In this document: positions 7,601-17,913 of the stretch, piece by piece | Layout of the letters: each line of letters starts with the position of its first letter | Position numbering within the stretch: the stretch's first letter is position 1 | Assembly (NCBI RefSeq): GCF_018336155.1 | Contig: NZ_JAGYHF010000003.1 | Span: 1-64,000, forward strand | Direction of reading: 5' to 3' | Source: Pseudomonas rustica | GTDB taxonomy: Bacteria; Pseudomonadota; Gammaproteobacteria; Pseudomonadales; Pseudomonadaceae | DNA length: 64,000 nucleotides | Notes under the pieces: model-generated | Seen by the model: only the letters and a program-made list of their open reading frames with translations | Told to the model about the DNA's origin: nothing | The model's database searches: none | Translations under genes and position numbers: made by a program

Positions 7601-9166
7601 ATGCGTATCAAAGTCCACTGCCAGAACCGCATCGGCATTCTGCGCGACATCCTCAACCTGCTTGTGGCCTACGGGATCAACGTCGCGCGGGGCGAGGTCG
7701 GTGGTGAGCATGGCAACGCGATCTACTTGCACTGCCCGAACCTGATCAACATCCAGTTCCAGGCCCTGCGCCCGAAATTCGAGGCGATTGCCGGGGTGTT
7801 CGGCGTCAAGCGCGTCGGGCTGATGCCAAGCGAACGGCGGCACATGGAATTGAACGCGTTGCTCGGCGCGCTGGAGTTTCCAGTGCTGTCGATCGACATG
7901 GGCGGTTCGATTGTCGCGGCCAACCGCGCGGCGGCGCAGTTGCTCGGTGTGCGCGTCGATGAAGTACCGGGGATTCCGCTGTCGCGCTACGCCGAAGATT
8001 TCGATTTGCCGGAACTGGTGCGCGCCAACAAATCGCGGATCAACGGCATGCGCGTGAAGGTCAAGGGCGACGTGTTTCTCGCCGACATCGCGCCGCTGCA
8101 ATCCGAACACGACGACAGCGAAGCCATGGCTGGCGCGGTACTCACGTTGCACCGCGCCGACCGTGTCGGCGAACGCATTTACAACGTGCGCAAACAAGAA
8201 CTGCGTGGCTTCGACAGTATCTTCCAGAGCTCGAAAGTCATGGCCGCCGTGGTGCGTGAAGCGCGGCGAATGGCACCGCTCGACGCACCGCTATTGATTG
8301 AAGGCGAAACCGGCACCGGCAAGGAATTGCTGGCGCGCGCCTGTCACCTCGCCAGTCCGCGCGGGCAATCGCCGCTGATGGCGCTCAACTGTGCGGGGCT
8401 GCCGGAGTCGATGGCCGAGACCGAGTTGTTCGGTTACGGCCCCGGTGCGTTCGAAGGTGCGCGTGCGGAAGGCAAACTTGGCCTGCTGGAATTGACCGCC
8501 GGCGGCACGCTGTTTCTCGACGGCGTTGGCGAAATGAGCCCGCGCCTTCAAGTGAAGCTGCTGCGCTTTCTCCAGGATGGTTGCTTCCGCCGGGTCGGCA
8601 GTGATGAAGAGGTTTATCTGGATGTGCGGGTGATCTGCGCGACGCAGGTCGACCTGTCTGAATTGTGCGCGCGCGGCGAATTTCGTCAGGATTTGTATCA
8701 CCGCTTGAACGTGCTCTCGCTGCACATTCCGCCGTTGCGCGAATGCCTTGATGGGTTGACGCCGCTGGTTGAACACTTCCTCGATCAGGCCAGTCGGCAG
8801 ATCGGTTGCCCGTTGCCGAAACTGGCGCCGGCGGCGATGGATCGGCTCAGTCATTACCATTGGCCGGGCAATGTGCGGCAACTGGAGAACGTGTTGTTTC
8901 AGGCGGTTTCGTTGTGTGATGGCGGGACGGTGAAGGCTGAGCATATTCGCCTGCCGGATTACGGCGTGCGTCAGCCGCTTGGCGATTTCTCGCTGGAGGG
9001 CGGGCTGGACGAGATTGTTGGGCGCTTTGAAAAAGCGGTGCTGGAGCGGCTGTATTCAGAGCACCCGAGCAGTCGGCAGTTGGGTAAGCGACTTGGGGTT
9101 TCGCACACGACGATTGCCAACAAATTGCGCGAATACGAAGTCGGCAAAGACTCGGGCAGCGCATGA
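7601..9166 (+). CDS. phhR: transcriptional regulator PhhR (TyrR family)
   Basis: This 521-residue regulator senses aromatic amino acids and activates phhABC and other aromatic catabolism genes. It has an N-terminal ACT domain (MRIKVHCQNRIGILRDILNL), a PAS domain (about 80-190), an AAA+ domain with Walker A GETGTGKE near residue 234, and a C-terminal helix-turn-helix (SSRQLGKRLGVSHTTIANKL). The sigma-54 contact loop reads GAFEGA instead of GAFTGA, as expected for the TyrR/PhhR branch that works with sigma-70. The ATG at 7601 is chosen because the longer frame reads back through a REP repeat. Confidence 0.93.
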   Translation: MRIKVHCQNRIGILRDILNLLVAYGINVARGEVGGEHGNAIYLHCPNLINIQFQALRPKFEAIAGVFGVKRVGLMPSERRHMELNALLGALEFPVLSIDMGGSIVAANRAAAQLLGVRVDEVPGIPLSRYAEDFDLPELVRANKSRINGMRVKVKGDVFLADIAPLQSEHDDSEAMAGAVLTLHRADRVGERIYNVRKQELRGFDSIFQSSKVMAAVVREARRMAPLDAPLLIEGETGTGKELLARACHLASPRGQSPLMALNCAGLPESMAETELFGYGPGAFEGARAEGKLGLLELTAGGTLFLDGVGEMSPRLQVKLLRFLQDGCFRRVGSDEEVYLDVRVICATQVDLSELCARGEFRQDLYHRLNVLSLHIPPLRECLDGLTPLVEHFLDQASRQIGCPLPKLAPAAMDRLSHYHWPGNVRQLENVLFQAVSLCDGGTVKAEHIRLPDYGVRQPLGDFSLEGGLDEIVGRFEKAVLERLYSEHPSSRQLGKRLGVSHTTIANKLREYEVGKDSGSA

Positions 9167-9306
9167 TCGTTCCCACGCTCTGCGTGGGAATGCAACCCGG
9201 GACGCTCCGCGTCCCAAAGCGGACGCAGAGCGTCCATTGAGGCATTCCCACGCGGAGCGAGGGAACGATCATGTAGGAGCTGCGGCACGCTGCGATCTTT
9301 TGATCT
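9165..9306. repeat. BIME-like repeat plus single GATCG-CAGC arm after phhR
   Basis: 9165-9270 is a copy of the GATCGTTCCCACGCTCTGCG repeat family; its first two bases overlap the phhR stop codon. It is followed at 9272-9306 by one arm of the GTAGGAGCTG...GCGATCTTTTG repeat. The structure probably acts as the phhR 3' end. Confidence 0.75.
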
Positions 9307-9420
9307 GTTGCCGCCAAGCGGCATAACACCGCCGGTTTTTCGACTTCGATACATTTCCCCAATCCTCTAAATCTCCCCCAAGTCCTTTGTTTACCGGGCC
9401 GCGTGCCGCCAGAAAAAAGT

Positions 9421-9436
9421 TGGTCTGCAAATTGCT
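9421..9436 (+). promoter_or_regulatory. sigma-54 promoter of the flgF operon
   Basis: TGGTCTGCAAATTGCT has the GG (9422-9423) and GC (9434-9435) doublets at the 12-base spacing required by RpoN. It lies 57 bases before the flgF start and would be activated by FleR in the Pseudomonas flagellar cascade. Confidence 0.75.
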
Positions 9437-9492
9437 TATGGCTCAGCAGTACAGCAGTGGGCGGCAAACGTCCGGCATGCAGAGGAAAGAGT

Positions 9493-10233
9493 GTGGACAA
9501 GTACCTTTATGTGGCAATGACCGGTGCCAGCCAGAACGCGCTGGCGCAAAAGGCGCATGCCAACAACCTGGCGAACATCTCCACCAACGGTTTTCAGAAG
9601 GACCTGGAACAGGCCCGTTCGATGCCGGTGTTTGGTGACAGCTTTCCGGCGCGTGCGTTTGCCATGAGCGAACGTCCGGCCACTGACTTCTCGCCGGGCT
9701 CGCTGGTCGAGACCGGTCGCGACCTCGACGTCGCCGTGACCGGCAACGGTTTCATCGCCGTGCAGAACCCGAACGGTGGCGAAAGCTACGTGCGCACCGG
9801 CAGCCTCAACATCGATGCCCTCGGCGTATTGCGTGCCGGCAACGGCATGGCGGTGATGGGCAATGGCGGGCCGATTGCCGTGCCGCCCGAGCAGCAAGTC
9901 GAGGTCGGTGAAGACGGCACCATCAGTATTCGTGCGATGGGCGAAGGCCCGCGCGTCATGGCGGAAGTCGACCGGATCAAACTGGTCAATCCGGACATCA
10001 AGAACATGAACAAGGGCCTCGACGGTTCGATTTACACCAAGGACGGTCAGCCTGCGCCGGCCGATGCCAACGTCAAACTGGTCTCGGGTTTCCTGGAGTC
10101 GAGCAACGTCAACGCCGTCGAAGAGATGACCTCGGTGCTGGCCCTGGCCAAGCAGTTCGAGTTGCACGTCAAGATGATGAACACCGCCAAAGACGACGAC
10201 CAGGCCATGGCTCGGGTCTTGCAGATCAGCTAA
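9493..10233 (+). CDS. flgF: flagellar proximal rod protein FlgF
   Basis: This 246-residue rod subunit is exported by the flagellar type III system. The N-terminal ANNLANISTNGFQ is the rod/hook family signature; the C-terminal SNVNAVEEMTSVLALAKQFELHVKM is the partner helix. The start is GTG at 9493, read as MDKYLYVAMTGAS, with an AGAGG ribosome binding site seven bases upstream. It is the first gene of flgFGHIJKL. Confidence 0.95.
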   Translation: MDKYLYVAMTGASQNALAQKAHANNLANISTNGFQKDLEQARSMPVFGDSFPARAFAMSERPATDFSPGSLVETGRDLDVAVTGNGFIAVQNPNGGESYVRTGSLNIDALGVLRAGNGMAVMGNGGPIAVPPEQQVEVGEDGTISIRAMGEGPRVMAEVDRIKLVNPDIKNMNKGLDGSIYTKDGQPAPADANVKLVSGFLESSNVNAVEEMTSVLALAKQFELHVKMMNTAKDDDQAMARVLQIS

Positions 10234-10278
10234 TTATCAGAACGTCGCGCCGTAAAACAGGCGCACGAGGAGAATTGA

Positions 10279-11064
10279 ATGCTTCCGGCTCTATGGGTTG
10301 CCAAAACCGGTCTGTCCGCCCAGGACACCAACCTGACCACCATCTCCAACAACCTGGCGAACGTGTCGACCACGGGTTTCAAACGTGACCGCGCCGAGTT
10401 CCAGGACTTGCTCTATCAGATCAAGCGTCAGCCAGGCGCCCAGTCGACTCAGGACAGCGAACTGCCGTCGGGTCTGCAATTGGGTACCGGTGTGCGCATC
10501 GTCGGCACGCAGAAAAACTTCACTGCCGGCAGCCTGCAAACCACCGAGCAGCCGCTGGACATGGCCATCGACGGCCGCGGTTTCTTCCAGATTCTGCAGC
10601 CGGACGGCACCACGTCTTACACCCGTGACGGTACCTTCCACCTCGACTCCAATGGCCAGATCGTCAACGCCAGCGGTTTCGCTCTGGAGCCAGCCATCGT
10701 TATCCCGAACAACGCGCAGAGCTTCACCGTCGGCGTTGACGGCACCGTGTCGATCACCGTTCCGGGTAACCCGGCCGCTCAGGTGATCGGCAACCTGCAA
10801 ACCGCCGACTTCATCAACCCGGCCGGTCTGCAAGCGGTGGGCAACAACCTGTTCCTGGAAACCGCTGCTTCCGGCGCGCCGCAAATCGGCACCCCGGGCC
10901 TCAACGGTTTCGGCACCACGCTGCAGAACACCCTGGAAGGTTCCAACGTCAGCACCGTTGAAGAGATGGTCAACATGATCACCACTCAGCGCGCTTACGA
11001 GATGAACTCCAAGGTGATCTCCACCGCCGACCAGATGCTCTCGTTCGTAACGCAGAATCTGTAA
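10279..11064 (+). CDS. flgG: flagellar distal rod protein FlgG
   Basis: This 261-residue protein forms the distal rod that crosses the periplasm. It starts MLPALWVAKTGLSAQDTNLT followed by the rod signature (ISNNLANVSTTGFKRDRAEFQDL), and ends with the conserved GSNVSTVEEMVNMITTQRAY and an amphipathic helix. A GAGGAG ribosome binding site precedes it. It is 45 bases after flgF in the same operon. Confidence 0.97.
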   Translation: MLPALWVAKTGLSAQDTNLTTISNNLANVSTTGFKRDRAEFQDLLYQIKRQPGAQSTQDSELPSGLQLGTGVRIVGTQKNFTAGSLQTTEQPLDMAIDGRGFFQILQPDGTTSYTRDGTFHLDSNGQIVNASGFALEPAIVIPNNAQSFTVGVDGTVSITVPGNPAAQVIGNLQTADFINPAGLQAVGNNLFLETAASGAPQIGTPGLNGFGTTLQNTLEGSNVSTVEEMVNMITTQRAYEMNSKVISTADQMLSFVTQNL

Positions 11065-11115
11065 TCAGTCTATGAGGCGGCCATGAGGCTGCCTGCAACA
11101 CCGTGAGGTAGGGTC

Positions 11116-11811
11116 ATGAAACGCTTCGTATCTGTTTTGGCATTGGGTGGGGTCGTCTCGCTCGCGGGCTGTGTCGCACCGACGCCCAAGCCCAATGACC
11201 CTTATTACGCTCCGGTGTTGCCGCGTACGCCGTTGCCGGCGGCGGCCAACAATGGCTCGATCTATCAGGCCGGTTTCGAACAGAACCTGTACAGCGACCG
11301 CAAGGCGTTTCGGGTCGGTGACATCATCACCATCACCCTCAACGAGAAAACCCAGGCGAGCAAAAACGCCAACTCGCAAGTGGCCAAGAACAGCAAGACC
11401 GGCATCGGCCTGACCTCGCTGTTCGGCGGTAGCGGCGTGACCAACAACCCGTTGGGCGGTAACGATTTGAGTCTGGACGTTGGCTACAGCGGCGACCGCG
11501 CGACCAAGGGCGACAGCAAGGCTGCGCAGGGCAACACCCTGACCGGCTCCGTCACCGTGACCGTGGCGGACGTGCTGCCCAACGGCATCATCGCCGTGCG
11601 CGGCGAGAAGTGGATGACGCTGAACACCGGCGATGAGCTGGTGCGCATTGCAGGTCTGGTGCGTGCTGATGACATCGCCACCGACAACACCGTGTCGTCG
11701 ACCCGCGTCGCCGATGCACGCATCACCTACTCGGGCACAGGCTCATTTGCCGATGCGAGTCAGCCAGGCTGGTTCGACCGTTTCTTCCTCAGCCCGCTGT
11801 TCCCTTTCTAG
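11116..11811 (+). CDS. flgH: flagellar L-ring protein FlgH (lipoprotein)
   Basis: This 231-residue outer membrane lipoprotein forms the L ring. The signal peptide [19 protein letters not shown] ends in a lipobox (LAGC) with the acylated Cys at residue 19. The mature part has [19 protein letters not shown] typical of FlgH, and the C-terminus ([13 protein letters not shown]) is characteristic. Its stop codon TAG ends one base before the GTG used for flgI. Confidence 0.97.
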   Translation: MKRFVSVLALGGVVSLAGCVAPTPKPNDPYYAPVLPRTPLPAAANNGSIYQAGFEQNLYSDRKAFRVGDIITITLNEKTQASKNANSQVAKNSKTGIGLTSLFGGSGVTNNPLGGNDLSLDVGYSGDRATKGDSKAAQGNTLTGSVTVTVADVLPNGIIAVRGEKWMTLNTGDELVRIAGLVRADDIATDNTVSSTRVADARITYSGTGSFADASQPGWFDRFFLSPLFPF

Positions 11812-12927
11812 GTGGCTACGTTGAATCTGAAAAGCCTTATGGTGGCCGCGCTGTTGATGTCTGCGGCTTTCACTGCACACGCCGAACGGTTGAAAGACAT
11901 CGCCAGCATTTCTGGCGTGCGTTCCAACCAGTTGATCGGCTACGGCCTGGTGGTCGGGCTTAACGGCACCGGTGACCAGACGACGCAGACCCCGTTCACC
12001 CTGCAGACCTTCAACAACATGCTCTCGCAGTTCGGCATCAAAGTGCCGCCGGGTTCGGGCAACGTGCAGTTGAAGAACGTCGCGGCGGTGTCGGTGAGTG
12101 CCGATCTGCCGGCGTTCGCCAAACCGGGTCAGCAGGTCGACATCACCGTGTCCTCGATCGGTAACTCCAAGAGCCTGCGCGGCGGCACACTGTTGCTGAC
12201 CCCGCTCAAGGGTATCGACGGCAACGTTTACGCCATCGCTCAGGGCAACCTGGTCGTTGGCGGTTTTGATGCCGAAGGCCGTGACGGTTCGAAGATCACC
12301 GTCAACGTTCCGTCGGCCGGTCGCATCCCCGGCGGTGCATCGGTTGAGCGTTCGGTACCGAGTGGTTTCAACCAAGGCAACAGCCTGACCTTGAACCTCA
12401 ACCGTTCCGACTTCACCACCGCCAAACGTATCGTCGACAAGATCAACGACATGCTCGGCCCTGGCGTGGCGCAAGCCATCGACGGCGGCTCGGTACGCGT
12501 CACTGCACCGCTTGATCCGAGCCAGCGCGTCGACTACCTGTCGATCCTCGAAAACCTTGAAGTCGATCCGGGTCAGGCGGTGGCGAAAGTCATCATCAAT
12601 TCGCGCACCGGCACCATTGTCATCGGCCAGAACGTCAAAGTCTCGCCAGCCGCCGTGACCCACGGCAGCCTGACCGTGACCATCACCGAAGACCCGATCG
12701 TCAGCCAGCCAGGCCCGTTGTCCAACGGCCAGACCGCTGTGGTGCCACGCTCGCGGGTGAACGCTGAGCAAGAGGCCAAACCGATGTTCAAATTCGGCCC
12801 GGGCACCACCCTCGACGAGATCGTGCGTGCGGTGAACCAGGTCGGCGCGGCGCCGGGTGACTTGATGGCGATCCTCGAAGCACTGAAGCAGGCCGGCGCG
12901 TTGCAAGCCGACCTGATCGTGATCTGA
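11812..12927 (+). CDS. flgI: flagellar P-ring protein FlgI
   Basis: This protein of about 371 residues is exported to the periplasm by a cleavable signal peptide ([16 protein letters not shown]) and assembles the P ring around the rod. [20 protein letters not shown] at the mature start and [20 protein letters not shown] near the end are family hallmarks. Start choice is open: GTG at 11812 abuts the flgH stop but has no clear ribosome binding site, while TTG at 11821 sits five bases after AGGTGG. Both leave the signal peptide intact. Confidence 0.95.
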   Translation: MATLNLKSLMVAALLMSAAFTAHAERLKDIASISGVRSNQLIGYGLVVGLNGTGDQTTQTPFTLQTFNNMLSQFGIKVPPGSGNVQLKNVAAVSVSADLPAFAKPGQQVDITVSSIGNSKSLRGGTLLLTPLKGIDGNVYAIAQGNLVVGGFDAEGRDGSKITVNVPSAGRIPGGASVERSVPSGFNQGNSLTLNLNRSDFTTAKRIVDKINDMLGPGVAQAIDGGSVRVTAPLDPSQRVDYLSILENLEVDPGQAVAKVIINSRTGTIVIGQNVKVSPAAVTHGSLTVTITEDPIVSQPGPLSNGQTAVVPRSRVNAEQEAKPMFKFGPGTTLDEIVRAVNQVGAAPGDLMAILEALKQAGALQADLIVI

Positions 12928-12938
12928 GGCCGACCATC

Positions 12939-14237
12939 ATGGATATGCGCAAAGGCAGTCTGGTCAGCAACGCCGATTCGGGTTCGTACTCCGACCTCAA
13001 TCGTCTGAATCAGCTCAAGGTTGGCGACAAGGACAGCGACGGCAACATGCGCAAAGTTGCTCAGGAATTCGAGTCGTTGTTCATCGGCGAAATGCTCAAG
13101 TCGATGCGTTCGGCCACCGACACCCTCGGTCAGGACAATCCGCTGAACACCCCGGCGGCCAAGCAATATCAAGAAATGTCCGACCAGCAACTGGCGGTGT
13201 CCATGTCCCGCGAGGGCGGAGGTATCGGCCTGGCGGACGTGCTGTTGCGTCAGATGCAGAAGAACAAACCGATGGCGCCGGGTGAGGCTGCGGCCGCGTC
13301 CGCCGCCAAGCAGGAAGAAGCCCGGGCGAAAGCCGCTGGCGTGGTCACGCCGATTGCGGCGGGCACCACGGCGATCAACGGCCCGTTGTCGCGGGTCAAT
13401 GGCGAGCGTCCGTTGTGGGCGTCGCGTTCCGGGCGTGTGTCGAGCACCGATACGTCGCACAGCAATGACATGGCGATGATCAACAAGCGTCGTCTGTCGT
13501 TGCCGCCGAAACTCACCGATCGTTTGCTCGCCGGTTTGGTGCCGTCGGCCACGACCGCGACCACCGCATCCAATGCGTTGCCGCAAGCGACCGCGCCTGC
13601 CGCCATTACCGGTTCCGGCCCGCTGTACAACGGCGACTGGCTGGCCCGCGCCGAGAACGAAAAAGCCTCCGGCGGGCAGATGCAGGTCTACGGCCGCGCC
13701 ATGGCGCAGATTCCGTTGGCACCGGCGAAAAAAGCCTTCAGCTCCGCTGATGAATTCGTCAACACCATGCTGCCGATGGCCAAGGAAGCTGCCGACCGTA
13801 TCGGCGTCGATCCGCGTTATCTGGTGGCGCAAGCGGCACTGGAAACCGGTTGGGGCAAATCGGTCATGCGTGCGCAGGACGGCAGCAGCAGCCACAACCT
13901 GTTTGGCATCAAGGCGAGCAGCAACTGGCAGGGCGATTCGGCCCGCGCCATCACCAGCGAGTTCCGCAATGGCGCGATGGTCAAGGAGACGGCCGAGTTC
14001 CGTTCCTACGCCTCGTACAAGGACAGCTTCCACGATCTGGTGACTTTGCTGCAGAGCAATAATCGCTATCAAGATGTGCTGAAGTCGGCCGATAACCCAG
14101 AACAGTTTGTACGCGAGTTGCAGAAGGCCGGTTACGCCACCGACCCGAACTACGCGACAAAGATTTCGCAAATTGCCAAGCAGATGAACAATCTTCAAAA
14201 CTACGCTGCGGCGGGTGTATCCACCACGCCTTTATAA
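12939..14237 (+). CDS. flgJ: flagellar rod assembly muramidase FlgJ
   Basis: This 432-residue dual-function protein has an N-terminal rod-capping domain (VAQEFESLFIGEMLKSMRSA, about residues 43-110) and a C-terminal beta-N-acetylglucosaminidase domain (about 275-425) that opens peptidoglycan for the rod. The catalytic Glu lies in AQAALETGWGKS. A long Ala/Thr-rich linker joins the domains and makes the protein longer than enteric FlgJ (about 313 aa), as usual in pseudomonads. It follows flgI by 11 bases. Confidence 0.96.
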   Translation: MDMRKGSLVSNADSGSYSDLNRLNQLKVGDKDSDGNMRKVAQEFESLFIGEMLKSMRSATDTLGQDNPLNTPAAKQYQEMSDQQLAVSMSREGGGIGLADVLLRQMQKNKPMAPGEAAAASAAKQEEARAKAAGVVTPIAAGTTAINGPLSRVNGERPLWASRSGRVSSTDTSHSNDMAMINKRRLSLPPKLTDRLLAGLVPSATTATTASNALPQATAPAAITGSGPLYNGDWLARAENEKASGGQMQVYGRAMAQIPLAPAKKAFSSADEFVNTMLPMAKEAADRIGVDPRYLVAQAALETGWGKSVMRAQDGSSSHNLFGIKASSNWQGDSARAITSEFRNGAMVKETAEFRSYASYKDSFHDLVTLLQSNNRYQDVLKSADNPEQFVRELQKAGYATDPNYATKISQIAKQMNNLQNYAAAGVSTTPL

Positions 14238-14261
14238 GGCACAAGGTATAAGGTCTGAACC

Positions 14262-16307
14262 ATGAGTTTGCTCAATATCGGGATGTCGGGTCTGGCGTCG
14301 AGCCAGTCCTCTTTGGCTACGACAGGCAACAACATTGCCAACGTCGACACCGCCGGTTACTCACGTCAGCAAACCGTGCAAGGCACCAAAGCCTCGCAGC
14401 AGTACGGCACTGTTTTTATCGGCACGGGCACGACCCTCGCCGACGTGCGTCGGGTCTACAACTCGTACCTCGAATCGCAGTTGCACACCGCGACCTCGCT
14501 GAACAGCGAAGCAGCTTCGTACCTGGCCCAGGCCACGCCGCTGGACTCGATTCTGTCTGACACCAACACCGGTCTGACCGGTGTGCTGCAGAAGTTTTTT
14601 ACCTCGATGCAAGGCGTGTCGACCTCGGCCACCGACGACACCTCGCGTCAGTCGGTATTGACCGGTGCGCAAGCGCTGAGCAGCCGCTTCAACGCACTCG
14701 CCAAGCAACTGAATGACCAGAACACCACCATCAATGGCAGCCTCAGCGACATGACTGCTCAGGTGAATAAACTGGCCACGTCGATTGCCAACCTGAACCA
14801 GAAGATCGGTGAGATTTCCACCAGCGGCGGCGCGCCTAACGACCTGCTCGACAGCCGTAACGAAGCCGTGCGTCAGCTGTCCGAATTGACCGGCGCTCAG
14901 GTCGTTGAACGCGGCACCAGTTTTGACGTGTACGTCGGCAGCGGCCAGCCGCTGGTGATCGGCAACACCACGAACTCGCTGAGCATGGTTGCCAGCAAAG
15001 ACGATCCGTCGCGCATGTCGATTCAGATGGATCGCGGCTCGAGCACCATCGACATCACCTCGGTGATCAGCGGTGGTGAAATCGGTGGTCTGCTGACGTA
15101 TCGCAAAGACGTTCTCGACCCGTCGCTCAACGAACTGGGCCGTGTGGCCTTGGTAGTCGCCGATCAGATCAACAGCCAGCAAGCGCAAGGCATCGACAAG
15201 AACGGTGACTTTGGCGCGGCGATTTTCAACAACATCAACAGTGCCGCGCTGATCAGTCAGCGCAGCATCGCGCAGGCCGGCAACAGCAGCGGTTCGGGCA
15301 ACCTTGACGTAACCATCAAGGACACCGGCAAGCTGACCACCAGTGATTATCAGGTGACGTTCACCAGCGCGACCGACTACAGCGTCAAGCGCTCCGACGG
15401 CACCGACCTCGGTACGTTCAGCACCACGACCAATCCGCCGCCAGTGATTGACGGTTTCAGCCTCGCCCTCAACGGTGGTGCGTTGAACGCCGGTGACAGC
15501 TTCAAGATCACGCCGACGCGTAATGCCGCCGCGAGCATTCAGACGGTCCTCAGCGATCCGAAGAAAATTGCCGCCGCAGGTGCGCTGACCGGTTCCGCCA
15601 GCGCCAACGGTCTGGGCACTTACACCCAGCCGACGCTGAGCGACACGATCAACATTTACAACCCGACTGCCCAGGCTGACATGCAGGCGGCGCTGAAGAA
15701 TTCGACGCCAGTGAAACTGGTGTTCGGTGACGCCAGCGGCGGCAGTCAGTCGTATACGCTGGTCGACGCCAAAGGTCAGAACATCGGCACCGGCACCATC
15801 GTGCCTGGCCAGTCAAACACACTGAATCTGAAAGTCGGCGTCCTCGATGCCAACGGCAATCCGGTGATGGACACCTCCGTCACGCCGAACGTGCAGAAGA
15901 CCTTCACCGTGCAAACCACGGTCGGCGGCACGCCGAAGTCCGGTGAAACCTTCACCATGAACCTCACCGGTGCGGCGTCTTCGGACAACCGCAACGCGCA
16001 GGCGCTGGTCGGTCTGCAAACCAAACAAACGGTCGACACCGGTTCGGCGAGCAAGGGCATCAGCCTGACCGACGCCTACAACAAACTGGTGACCAACGTC
16101 GGCACCAAGACTGCCCAAGGCAAGTCTGACAGCGCCGCGACCACGGCGATTCTGGATAACGCGCAAGGTGCGCGCGATTCGCTGTCCGGGGTCAACCTCG
16201 ATGAAGAAACCGGCAACCTGGTCAAATATCAGCAGTACTACACAGCGTCTTCGCAGATCATCAAAGCTGCGCAGGAAACTTTCGCCACGCTGATCAACAG
16301 CCTTTAA
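14262..16307 (+). CDS. flgK: flagellar hook-associated protein 1 FlgK
   Basis: This 681-residue hook-filament junction protein starts MSLLNIGMSGLASSQSSLAT with the family motif NNIANVDTAGYSRQ, and ends in the conserved NLDEETGNLVKYQQYYTASSQII helix. The middle (about 340-600) is a variable Ser/Thr-rich region. It is longer than enteric FlgK (about 550 aa), as in other fluorescent pseudomonads. It follows flgJ by 24 bases. Confidence 0.96.
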   Translation: MSLLNIGMSGLASSQSSLATTGNNIANVDTAGYSRQQTVQGTKASQQYGTVFIGTGTTLADVRRVYNSYLESQLHTATSLNSEAASYLAQATPLDSILSDTNTGLTGVLQKFFTSMQGVSTSATDDTSRQSVLTGAQALSSRFNALAKQLNDQNTTINGSLSDMTAQVNKLATSIANLNQKIGEISTSGGAPNDLLDSRNEAVRQLSELTGAQVVERGTSFDVYVGSGQPLVIGNTTNSLSMVASKDDPSRMSIQMDRGSSTIDITSVISGGEIGGLLTYRKDVLDPSLNELGRVALVVADQINSQQAQGIDKNGDFGAAIFNNINSAALISQRSIAQAGNSSGSGNLDVTIKDTGKLTTSDYQVTFTSATDYSVKRSDGTDLGTFSTTTNPPPVIDGFSLALNGGALNAGDSFKITPTRNAAASIQTVLSDPKKIAAAGALTGSASANGLGTYTQPTLSDTINIYNPTAQADMQAALKNSTPVKLVFGDASGGSQSYTLVDAKGQNIGTGTIVPGQSNTLNLKVGVLDANGNPVMDTSVTPNVQKTFTVQTTVGGTPKSGETFTMNLTGAASSDNRNAQALVGLQTKQTVDTGSASKGISLTDAYNKLVTNVGTKTAQGKSDSAATTAILDNAQGARDSLSGVNLDEETGNLVKYQQYYTASSQIIKAAQETFATLINSL

Positions 16308-16320
16308 GGAGTCGTAATTC

Positions 16321-17889
16321 ATGCGCATTTCCACCGCCCAGTATTACGGCACGCAAGCGTCGGACTATCAGCGTAACTTCAACAAGGCTGTGGCCACCGC
16401 GAGCGAGGCGAGCAGCCTGCAGCGGATCAACACCGCGTCGGATGATCCGGTCGGTGCCGGTCGTTTGCTGCAACTGGGCCAGCAGGCTGCGTTGCTTGAT
16501 CAGTACAACGGCAACATCAACAGCACTAAAAGTGCGTTGAACGTGCAGGAAACCACCCTGGATTCCATCACTACTGCATTGCAACGCGCCAAGGACCTTG
16601 CGCTGGCCGCCAACAACGGCACGGCCACCGACAAGGATCGCCAGGCCTACGCGGCAGAAATGGGCCAGATCCAGCAACAAGTGCTGGGCCTGATGAACTC
16701 CAAGGATGCCAACGGCAACTACCTGTTCTCCGGTTCGAAAACCGACACCGCGCCGTACTCGCAAAATGCCGATGGCACCTTCACCTACAACGGTGACCAG
16801 ACCACCATCAATCTGGGCATTGGCGACGGCATGACCGTGAGCACTAACACCACCGGTTGGGAAGCGTTCCAGCAGACCATCAACACCGGTCGCACCAGCA
16901 CCAACATGACGGCTCCGGCAGTGGATGACGGCCGTGTGGTGTTGTCCAACGGTACGGTCGGCACTGCCGCCACTTACAACAGCAAGTTCACCGGTGGTCA
17001 GCCCTACACCGTGAGCTTCCTGAGTAGCACGCAGCTGAAAATTACCGATGCCCTGGGCAACGACGTGACCGCTGAAGCCAGCCAGAACGGCGTGGTCAGC
17101 AACACCTCCGGGGCCAACCAGACGGTCAGCTTCCGTGGCGTCGATCTGAAGTTGAACATCAACTTGAAGACCGGTGACACCGACCCGGACGCCGTGATCG
17201 CCGGACACACGTTCCAGCTGTCCTCGACGCCGGACTCGTTCACCACAACGCGCAGCCCAGGCAATCCGTCGACAGCGGTCATCACCGGTTCGACCATCAC
17301 CGATCAGGCTGCGTACACCGCTGCCTTCCCGCAGGGTGGTGCCGTTCTCAAGTTCACCAGCGCCACGGCGTTCGACTTGTACGCAGCGCCGGTCACGGCT
17401 GACAGCAAACCGGTGTCCTCGGGTACCGTGTCGGGCAGCAATGCGACGGCGGCGGGCGTGACGTTTGCACTGGGCAACACGCCCGCGGCGGGCGATCAGT
17501 TTTCGATCCAGCCGAACAACCACCAGACCCAGAACATCCTCGACACGTTGGGTCAGATGGTCACCGCGCTGAACACGCCGATCGATGGTGATCCAGTGGC
17601 CAAGCAAAAATTCCAGGGCGCGATGGAGTCCGGCCTCGGCAACATCGACGCCGCCACCAACCAGATTGGCGCTTCCGTGACGTCGATCGGTGCCCGAGGT
17701 CAGGCGCTGGATATGCAGACCATCACCAACCAGAGCCTGAGCACCGCCAACTCGACGACTCAAGGCTCGATCCGCGATTCCGATCCGGCCGAAGTCATGA
17801 CCCGCCTGACCTTGCAGCAGACCATGCTGCAGGCCGCGCAACTGGCGTTCAGCAAAATCTCTCAGCTGGGCCTGTTCAACAAGATCTGA
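16321..17889 (+). CDS. flgL: flagellar hook-associated protein 3 FlgL
   Basis: This 522-residue junction protein belongs to the flagellin superfamily. The N-terminal coiled coil (MRISTAQYYGTQASDYQRNF) and C-terminal helix (MTRLTLQQTMLQAAQLAFSK) are conserved; the centre (about 180-400) is a variable Thr/Gly-rich insert. It is last in flgFGHIJKL; a GC-rich hairpin follows at 17896-17913. Confidence 0.96.
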   Translation: MRISTAQYYGTQASDYQRNFNKAVATASEASSLQRINTASDDPVGAGRLLQLGQQAALLDQYNGNINSTKSALNVQETTLDSITTALQRAKDLALAANNGTATDKDRQAYAAEMGQIQQQVLGLMNSKDANGNYLFSGSKTDTAPYSQNADGTFTYNGDQTTINLGIGDGMTVSTNTTGWEAFQQTINTGRTSTNMTAPAVDDGRVVLSNGTVGTAATYNSKFTGGQPYTVSFLSSTQLKITDALGNDVTAEASQNGVVSNTSGANQTVSFRGVDLKLNINLKTGDTDPDAVIAGHTFQLSSTPDSFTTTRSPGNPSTAVITGSTITDQAAYTAAFPQGGAVLKFTSATAFDLYAAPVTADSKPVSSGTVSGSNATAAGVTFALGNTPAAGDQFSIQPNNHQTQNILDTLGQMVTALNTPIDGDPVAKQKFQGAMESGLGNIDAATNQIGASVTSIGARGQALDMQTITNQSLSTANSTTQGSIRDSDPAEVMTRLTLQQTMLQAAQLAFSKISQLGLFNKI

Positions 17890-17895
17890 TGGTGG

Positions 17896-17913
17896 CGGGC
17901 GCGCAAGCGCCCG
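17896..17913 (+). terminator. hairpin after flgL, weak terminator candidate
   Basis: CGGGCGC-GCAA-GCGCCCG is a perfect 7-bp stem with a GCAA tetraloop, 6 bases after the flgL stop. The downstream tract is only GGTTTT, so termination may be partial and the next gene may be read through from flgL. Confidence 0.4.

Noticed and set aside
12573..14198. 541-codon minus-strand frame opposite flgI and flgJ
   Set aside because: Arg/His-rich antisense shadow of conserved genes with no ribosome binding site or family match.
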